NCBI GenBank assembly: GCA_005765155.1
Contig: VCCP01000002.1
Location: 6,510,001-6,574,000, forward strand
Reading direction: 5' to 3'
Origin: Zelopaecilomyces penicillatus
Taxonomy: Eukaryota > Ascomycota > Sordariomycetes > Hypocreales > Pseudodiploosporaceae
Length of the DNA stretch: 64,000 bases
Shown here in pieces: positions 57,569 through 64,000 of this stretch; positions within the stretch are counted from its first letter, which is position 1, and each line of letters starts with the position of its first letter. The position numbers were made by a program, and so were the translations under genes. The notes under the pieces are model-generated. The model ran no database searches. It saw only the letters and a list, made by a program, of their open reading frames with translations, and was not told where the DNA came from.

Positions 57569-58602
57569 ATGCTCTTGCGAACGAGGTTATTACCGGCGCT
57601 CCAGCGGCTGCCACGGCTTCATGCGAGGTCTTTTGGCTTTTCGAGTCAGGCTGGGCAGCCGCCGTCAATGAATATTCCCATGCCCTACATTGAAGAGACA
57701 TCGGTAAGCTATGGCAAGCTGTCACAGTGTTCAATAGAGCTAATCAGATCAGGGCGCTGGAAGGAAAACATGTATGAAGCTCTGTCGGACTTTTGTACAC
57801 CTCTCAGACTAACCATTGGTTCAAGGGGACATTTTCTCGAAGCTGTTGCAGGCAAGAGACGACAGCACCTACGCTTTGCGACACCTAAGCTGACATCTGC
57901 AGGAACGAATCATCTGTTTAAACGGCGAGATTGACGATTACATGTCTGCCTCTATAGTTGCGCAGCTTCTATGGCTAGAGTCTGATTCACCCGAAAAGCC
58001 CATCACCATGTACATCAATTCACCTGGAGGCTCCGTCACTGCCGGTACGACACAACCAGGTCCTTTGCAATCGTATACATTGCCCGACTAACACATATCC
58101 CGTAGGCATGGCCATTTACGACACAATGAGCTACATCAGATCTCCCGTCTCAACTGTCTGCCTCGGCGGTGCCGCCTCCATGGCCGCCATTCTCCTCGCA
58201 GGCGGCGAAGCCAGCAAACGATACGCCCTTCCTCATAGCTCCATTATGATCCACCAACCACTTGGTGGAACTCGTGGCCAGGCATCAGACATTTTGATTT
58301 ACGCGAACCAGATACAACGAATTCGAGAACAGTCTAATCAGATTATGCAATATCACCTAAACAAGGCCAAGGGATTTGAAAGGTACAATCTCGAGGAAAT
58401 CAACGACATGATGGAGCGGGACAAGTATCTCAGTGTGACGGAGGCGCTTGAGTTGGGTGTTATCGATGAGATACTGACCAAGAGGACGAATAACGCCGAA
58501 AAGGTGGAGAACAAAGAAGAGGGCACCCCAGTTGAAGGCACCGAGACCAAGGGCGCCGAGTCTAACAGCACTGAGTCTACGGAGCCTAAGAGCACTGACT
58601 AA
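57569..58602 (+). CDS. clpP: Mitochondrial ATP-dependent Clp protease proteolytic subunit
   Basis: A predicted 272-residue ClpP of the mitochondrial matrix, the peptidase partner of ClpX. Exons: 57569-57703, 57753-57771 (19 bases), 57826-57851 (26 bases), 57903-58044 and 58106-58602. They assemble the family sequence IPMPYIEETS-GAGRKTW-DIFSKLLQ-ERIICLNGEIDDY. The catalytic serine is in GGAASMAA (Ser132), the histidine in MIHQPLGG (His157); the Asp lies in the following helix region as in the family. The presequence (MLLRTRLLPALQRLPRL) is a clear mitochondrial signal. The third intron has a GC donor (GCAAGA), forced by an in-frame stop and lack of a usable GT. The C-terminus has an acidic Thr/Ser/Glu-rich tail beyond the bacterial length. 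The fungal clpP gene is absent from yeasts such as S. cerevisiae. Confidence 0.93.
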
Positions 58603-59818
58603 GAAGGCGGTATGTTCGCATGGTGGCTTGAGTCGGAATGCCAATGATCGAAGCACCGAAAAGGTAAACCTGCAAAGTTTGGCCCGGCTTTTAGTGCTTG
58701 TTATATATCGGCAGATCCAATTACTCACCCCATGAACGATTGCGAGATGCCCTCGGTGTAGGGGTTTGCTATACACATATGTACACTACGCTGTTTGTAC
58801 GAATAAATGTTACACAAGGTCAAACAAGATTTGCTTAAAAATTAACTAATTGAATCTCGTGCCTAAATTGTTGAATGTTATTAAATACAACGAACCGCAG
58901 ACTCAAGACCACAGAATTGGAGAGTTTATGTGTATTAACTGTACCGCCGTGGTCCACTTCCCTATGACGTTACCGCCAGTGCTGCTCAATTGCACTGCCG
59001 ACATCGGCTTCATCCCGCGCCTATGTAAATTCCACCGGGCCGTGCACGGAGATCCATGAAAATCAGAAAGATGGGACTGATACCCAATCCACCAGCACAG
59101 CTAATGTCAAGTGAAATACAATCGGCCTCAATCCAACTTGCAATCCCAAAGCGCACTGAAGCAATAATGCGTAAAGGGTACAGCAATCGTGGGTTTTGCA
59201 TGTTTTACTCATAAATGCCAACTCGTCTACGATATTACTACATGCTCCAGCGCAACTTACTCGTAAGATTTTACGCCGCCTACAAGCACTCACAGAACAC
59301 ACTGTATCAACGTGGTTATACAGGGACTAGCCCCCCAAGTCACCCCCACATGCACCCTCTACAGGGCTAGTCTACAGCGCACTGCAGCCAATAGCGCGCC
59401 TTCAATTAATACAGGCCGTTCCTGCTGGGCTGGCTGGCAGTTGGGGTGCGGGGCAAGCGGGTATCTTATCTACAGCACAATCATGTGGGAGAGAGCGGGA
59501 AGCTCCTTGATCGTCTGCCAGAGCTTTTTGGGGGGAGCAACAGGGAGGAGGATCACAGGGAAGATCACAGGGACAAACCCTCCCATAAAAAAACGGCCTC
59601 ACGTCAGCCCAGCGTTCTTCGACCTCTCTGGAAATCTTCTTCCTGTTTCATCTCTTTCTTCTCAGTTCCCTCCCCTCTTTTCTCCACCTCAATTGGCCAG
59701 CGTCAACGGAGCGTCAAAGTCTGTGTAGCATTGTATCGAGAGGTCAAGCCAACGCCGATACCGTCATCCCAGATTTCTCACCTCCATCCACCACCACCAC
59801 CGCACAACTACCGTCACA
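58603..59818. other. Intergenic region upstream of ilv3
   Basis: About 1.2 kb between the clpP stop and the ilv3 start. It includes a CT-rich stretch around 59620-59690 just upstream of ilv3, likely leader or core promoter. Short open frames lack support. Confidence 0.5.
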
Positions 59819-61671
59819 ATGTTCTCGCGATCGCTGCGCCTGAGCTCCCTGTCGAGGGTCAATTGCCTCTCAGCACGCAATCATGGGTATGTTAGGTGTA
59901 TCATCTCCTCTCAATTGAGTCCTTGCTCACTGTTTGCAGCAATAGTCGTCTTCTCTCAACGACCGCGGCCAGGGCTGCCGAGGAGAAGCTCAACAAGATC
60001 TCCGCCGTTATCACGCAGCCCAAGTCCCAGGGTGCCTCACAAGCGATGCTGTACGCCACAGGACTCAGCGAGGCCGACCTGAACAAGGCCCAGGTCGGTA
60101 TCTCTTCTGTCTGGTACGAGGGCAATCCTTGCAACATGCATCTTTTGGATCTTTCTGCTGTGGTCAAAGAGTCCGTTGCCAAGGCCGGCCTTGTTCCATA
60201 CCGATTCAATACCATTGGTGTCAGCGATGGTATGTCCATGGGCACAACTGGCATGCGGTATTCCCTCCAGAGCCGCGAAATCATTGCCGACAGTATTGAG
60301 ACCGTCATGAACGGACAGTGGTATGACGGTAACATCAGCTTGCCCGGTTGCGACAAGAACATGCCTGGTGTTGCGATCGCCATGGGCCGAGTCAACCGCC
60401 CTAGCATCATGGTCTACGGTGGAACTATCCAGCCAGGCTGCAGCAAGTCCGGTGAATCTATCGATATCGTCTCCGCCTTCCAGGCTTATGGCCAGTATAT
60501 CGCAGGTGAAATCACCGAGGAGCAGCGATTTGACATTATTCGAAATGCTTGCCCCGGCAGCGGCGCCTGCGGTGGAATGTATACCGCCAACACCATGGCC
60601 ACGGCCCTTGAGACTATCGGCTTGACCCTCCCCGGAAGCAGCAGCAACCCAGCTGAGGACCCTTCCAAGAAGGCCGAGTGCGAGGCAGTTGGGCCGGCCA
60701 TCAGGAATCTATTGAAGGAGGATATCCGACCTCGCGATATTATGACCCGCCAGGCTTTTGAGAACGCAATGATTGTCACCACCATTCTTGGTGGCAGCAC
60801 TAATGCCGTTCTCCACTTGATTGCCATTGCCGACGCTGCTGGCATCAAGCTAACTCTTGACGACTTCCAGGCCGTCTCGGACCGCATTCCCTTCCTTGCC
60901 GATCTTAAACCGTCCGGTAAATATGTCATGGCCGATATGAACACGATTGGTGGTACACCTAGCTTGCTGAAATACTTGCTCAAGGAGGGCCTCATTGATG
61001 GCTCCGGCATGACTGTGACCGGCAAGACAATGAAGCAGAATGTTGAGAATGCCCCCGATTTCCCTAGCACACAGGACATCATTCGCCCCTTTAGCAATCC
61101 AATCAAGGCTACCGGCCACATTCAGATTTTGCGCGGATCTCTGGCCCCAGGTGGCTGTGTGGGCAAGATCACTGGCAAAGAGGGTCTTCAATTCACTGGC
61201 AAGGCTCGCTGCTTTGACGCCGAGGACGACTTCATCGCCAGCTTGGAGCGGGGCGAGATTAAGAAGGGCGAGAAGACTGTTGTCATTATTCGATACGATG
61301 GCCCCAAGGGTGGACCCGGTATGCCTGAAATGTTGAAACCCTCTTCCGCCATCATGGGCGCCGGTCTCGGCAAAGATGTTGCGCTGCTCACCGATGGCCG
61401 CTTCTCCGGTGGTTCTCACGGTTTCATCATTGGACACGTTACCCCAGAGGCTATGGAGGGTGGACCCATTGCTCTGGTCCAGGATGGTGACGAAATCGTC
61501 ATCGACGCTGAGAAGCGCGTTCTCGACCTCAATATTTCAGAAGCCGAGATGGAGAAGCGGAGAAGCGCCTGGAAGGCCCCTCCCGCGAGATACACCAAGG
61601 GTACGCTGAAGAAGTACGCTGCTCTGGTTAGCGATGCCAGCCATGGTTGTGTGACAGACACTCCTATTTAA
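59819..61671 (+). CDS. ilv3: Dihydroxy-acid dehydratase (branched-chain amino acid synthesis)
   Basis: A predicted 599-residue mitochondrial enzyme dehydrating 2,3-dihydroxy-isovalerate and 2,3-dihydroxy-3-methylvalerate to the 2-oxo acids of valine and isoleucine. Exons: 59819-59886 and 59940-61671; the join gives ARNHG-NSRLLSTTAARAA. The first exon encodes the mitochondrial presequence. Iron-sulphur cluster cysteines are visible: NPCNMHL (Cys87), PGCDKNMPG (Cys160) and CPGSGACGG (Cys227/233). The C-terminal motif GRFSGGSHGF is the usual active-site region. Length and motifs match the housekeeping IlvD/Edd family throughout. Extra copies of this gene can be self-resistance genes in clusters making dehydratase inhibitors such as aspterric acid; here no sesquiterpene genes are near, so this is most simply the primary-metabolism copy. 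Confidence 0.97.
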
Positions 61672-62446
61672 AGCGATCAGAATGGTTTTGATTAAGGCGT
61701 GTGTGTATATATGTCCCGTGATGTTTTGGCGCCAGTTTTTTATTTTCAAAATAGGATACCTAGATCTCTGTGTATGAATACAGCACGGAAAAAGATGATG
61801 AATAAAAAGAATGAAAATGAAATTTGAAACAAACAAACAGTTTAATATTATGTTGATTCAGTGTGTAAAAAAGAAAAAGAGACTATGTAGATGTAGCTGC
61901 TTCTGTTCAGCTCTATAGAATGGGCATTTCTAGGCAAACTGAGAGGTGACACATGCAATGTTGTATCTTCATCGATGGCAAGCGGGGCCATCACCAGATC
62001 TCCCACCTATACCTAGGTATTCAGACAGGCCCATGGTTTAAATACTAAGCAGCCTGCAAACGCTCATCACTGCTTTCATTTAGCACTAGTACCCATAAGC
62101 AATAATAGTCCAAGCAGTTGAAGAAATTAGAGTTTGAGTTTTCAGAGTTGAGAAGGGTAATCAATACCTAATTCACTACTAATCGTATCTCGACGTCAAC
62201 CATCTCAACGGATACAATAGTCAAACGAAACGAAACAGCCTCCTTATACCATGACCGTCAGAAACATCAGCGCTCCATAATCGCAAAATCTCCCATAAAA
62301 CCCACAATAAAAAAATACATATAATTTGGTATCTCTTTTGCCACCCAGTTTTCGCCATTAATAATTTCATCCTCAAAGCATCCCTGTCCCATCGTGTACT
62401 CGCATCAATATCCTCCTCTTCATCATCATCAACAACATAATTACAG
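61672..62446. other. Spacer between convergent genes
   Basis: About 775 bases between the ilv3 stop and the stop of the convergent acyltransferase. AT-rich 3' regions with no gene seen. Confidence 0.5.
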
Positions 62447-63534
62447 TCAAGCCTTCCTGCCATTCACAGCTTGAACAAAAGCAGCCTTGTCCCTCATTGT
62501 CAAGCCCACTCTCTTGACTCTTCCAAGTCGAGCTAAAGCTTCCCCTATCCGATCCAGCACCCTCTGCTCATTCGCTGAGATAGAATCGCTGCTACCATTG
62601 CTGCCCCTGTACTTGAGGTCGCCAGAGCCGTTGATTTTCGCAGTCGAAGAGTTCATCTGGCCCTCTGCAATGCGCACACGGATGCAGGTCGTGGGTCGGG
62701 AAAGTAGGTTCCATAGAAATTTGACCCATTGTCCGGGAATGGGGGTTGTCACGTCGGAAGGGGTGTACCTGATGCTAACAGGATACATGTGCACTTCTGA
62801 AGGACATTGAAGTAAGCTTGGGCTGAATGGCAGAATAGCCTTGCCATTGGTGGTGCCAGCTTCCGGGAAAACAGCGATGACACGATCTGGGTATCTCTCC
62901 AGGAGCTGATCCAGTTCCACAAGTTTGGCGTCCTCTGGCGGTGCAGTTGTGACTGGCGCAAGGGCTCTCATGGCCGCTGTGAGCAACCCAACACGCTGAA
63001 GCTTCCTTGTTCCAGGGTAAGAAATGGTAAAGACGGGGTCGAAGACGGCGGCCAAGTATATAGCGTCGATTGGACTGGTGAAGTTGGCGGCGATGACGGA
63101 ACCGCCATGAGGAAACCTCTCGAGAGGTTGCTCAGATAGAGTACCGCGCTTGACACCATCAAGTTGAAGATCTACCCACCAAATGCCCGGAATAGCCATC
63201 ATGCCCCATAGCGCAATCTTGCGGGCGATGGCCGGTAAAGGCAGATAGTGGAATAGGACGAAGTAACTGAGTGCGTAGGTCAGGAAAAAGGGCAATCGGA
63301 CAATGAATATCAGGCCATGCGCCAATGTTGACAGTACGGAAATGGGCGTCGAGACAGGTAGAAACGGCGCGATGCCGGTGGCTAGATGGACGAGCGGGCG
63401 CAGCTAGTTAGCGATTTGATAACCATGGTGTAGCAGTCGAGCAAGCAACGTGCGCGCACAAAGTTGATGGGATGGTGGATGATGGGTGGTAGGAGGAGCT
63501 TACCTCTGTCGCGGTACTGGCTGTACTTTTCCAT
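62447..63534 (-). CDS. PlsC-type lysophospholipid acyltransferase (Loa1/Vps66-like)
   Basis: A predicted 321-residue integral membrane acyltransferase. Exons: 63534-63504 (MEKYSQYRDR) and 63381-62447; the join gives ATGIAPFLPVSTPIS. Hydrophobic segments at about 33-60 and 65-85 should anchor it in the ER or lipid droplets. Motif III reads FPEAGTTNGKAI, typical of fungal lysophosphatidate acyltransferases of the Loa1/Vps66 group. At motif I the expected NHxxxxD reads NFTSPID, with Phe where the catalytic His is expected. The C-terminal tail contains a conserved-looking helical segment ANEQRVLDRIGEALARLGR. Yeast Loa1 acts in triacylglycerol and lipid-droplet metabolism; orthology is likely but not proven. 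The exact acyl acceptor is unknown. Confidence 0.85.
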
Positions 63535-64000
63535 CGTTGCAGGGCTGGCGATGCGTTGCGATGCGATGCGATGCGATGATGCAAGGCAGGGATGGGGTTT
63601 TGCAAGAGGTGTCCAGTTGGAGGTTCTGGTTTGGAGTGGCAAGACTGGGCCAAAAACCGGGGATCGCGAACTAGAGTGGTGGGGGGGTCTTTTACCGAGA
63701 CATCGAAGGAGGAAAGGAGGGCGCAAGGGGCTTTAAAAGGCCTTTGATAAGGTCGTGGGAATGTAAACGGTGCAGAATTAGCAGCAACGTGCTTATGACG
63801 GAGGCTGGACAGAGTTATACGAACAGATGGCACCACCGTGGCTCTTTAGACGGGGATGGAAGCTCAAGGTGGTGCTTCCCACGAGAACGTCATTTCGTGA
63901 CATGTGAAGAGGCCCAAAGTGTCCATTAGTCATCGTTGCCAGGCGTGTAGTGGCAGCTAGAGCGCTGGAAATACGGAGCACAGGCACTGTACCCCCCGCC
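63535..64000. other. Right window edge, upstream of the acyltransferase
   Basis: About 465 bases holding the acyltransferase promoter and an ATGCG microsatellite (63550-63576). No gene can be supported before the edge. Confidence 0.5.
63550..63576. repeat. ATGCG microsatellite
   Basis: Tandem ATGCG units, one altered to TTGCG, lie just upstream of the acyltransferase start codon. Confidence 0.9.

Noticed and set aside
59312..59895. Overlapping plus-strand frames upstream of ilv3
   Set aside because: Two short frames with biased composition in what is more simply the ilv3 promoter and leader.
59819..61671. ilv3 as a self-resistance gene for the NRPS cluster
   Set aside because: It is over 40 kb from the NRPS among housekeeping genes, and no terpene genes for a dehydratase inhibitor are present.
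1..64000. CRISPR array, bacterial operon signals, prophage
   Set aside because: No regularly spaced repeats were seen, and introns and gene content are clearly eukaryotic.

Overview
The window is nuclear DNA of a filamentous ascomycete, most likely a Sordariomycete of the Hypocreales type. The evidence is short (about 50-120 base) spliceosomal introns, a 14.7-kb intronless non-ribosomal peptide synthetase (NRPS) gene, a Zn2Cys6 regulator, a nuclear tRNA-Asp, and orthologues of fungal housekeeping genes (listerin, the muniscin Syp1, Ilv3). The species cannot be named from sequence alone. All exon joins were made by hand from splice signals, reading frame and family motifs; each listed join keeps one open frame.

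Bases 1 to about 25 kb (perhaps to 28.4 kb) look like a secondary-metabolite cluster. An acyl-AMP/CoA ligase, cut by the left edge, is divergently paired with a 4,889-residue NRPS that begins with a carrier (T) domain and no adenylation (A) domain. Order read: T0 - degenerate E - C1 - A1 - T1 - C2 - T2 - C3 - A2 - T3 - C4 - A3 - T4 - C5. I infer that the ligase loads an acyl or other carboxylic acid on T0, that modules C1 to T4 extend it, and that C5, a fungal terminal C domain, releases or cyclises the product. A stand-alone condensation-fold acyltransferase, a membrane-anchored P450 and a Zn2Cys6 regulator follow. An ACS-family transporter (26.7-28.4 kb) could belong to the cluster or mark its edge.

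From 29.7 to 33.1 kb are an adenosine/adenine-deaminase-like gene with an altered active-site motif, a tRNA-Asp(GUC) gene, a 129-residue single-pass membrane protein with a PPNY motif, and a small relic of a Ty3/gypsy-type retrotransposon.

From 33.6 kb to the right edge the genes are mostly housekeeping: a mitochondrial-looking protein with twelve YxDL repeats, listerin, a CDK-like kinase, Syp1, a large SLIP-GC-like GTPase, an orphan thioesterase, an unrecognised mitochondrial-looking protein, mitochondrial ClpP, dihydroxy-acid dehydratase and a PlsC-type acyltransferase. Notable gene structures are two probable GC-AG introns, 19- and 26-base micro-exons in clpP, and a 60-base frame-preserving intron in syp1.
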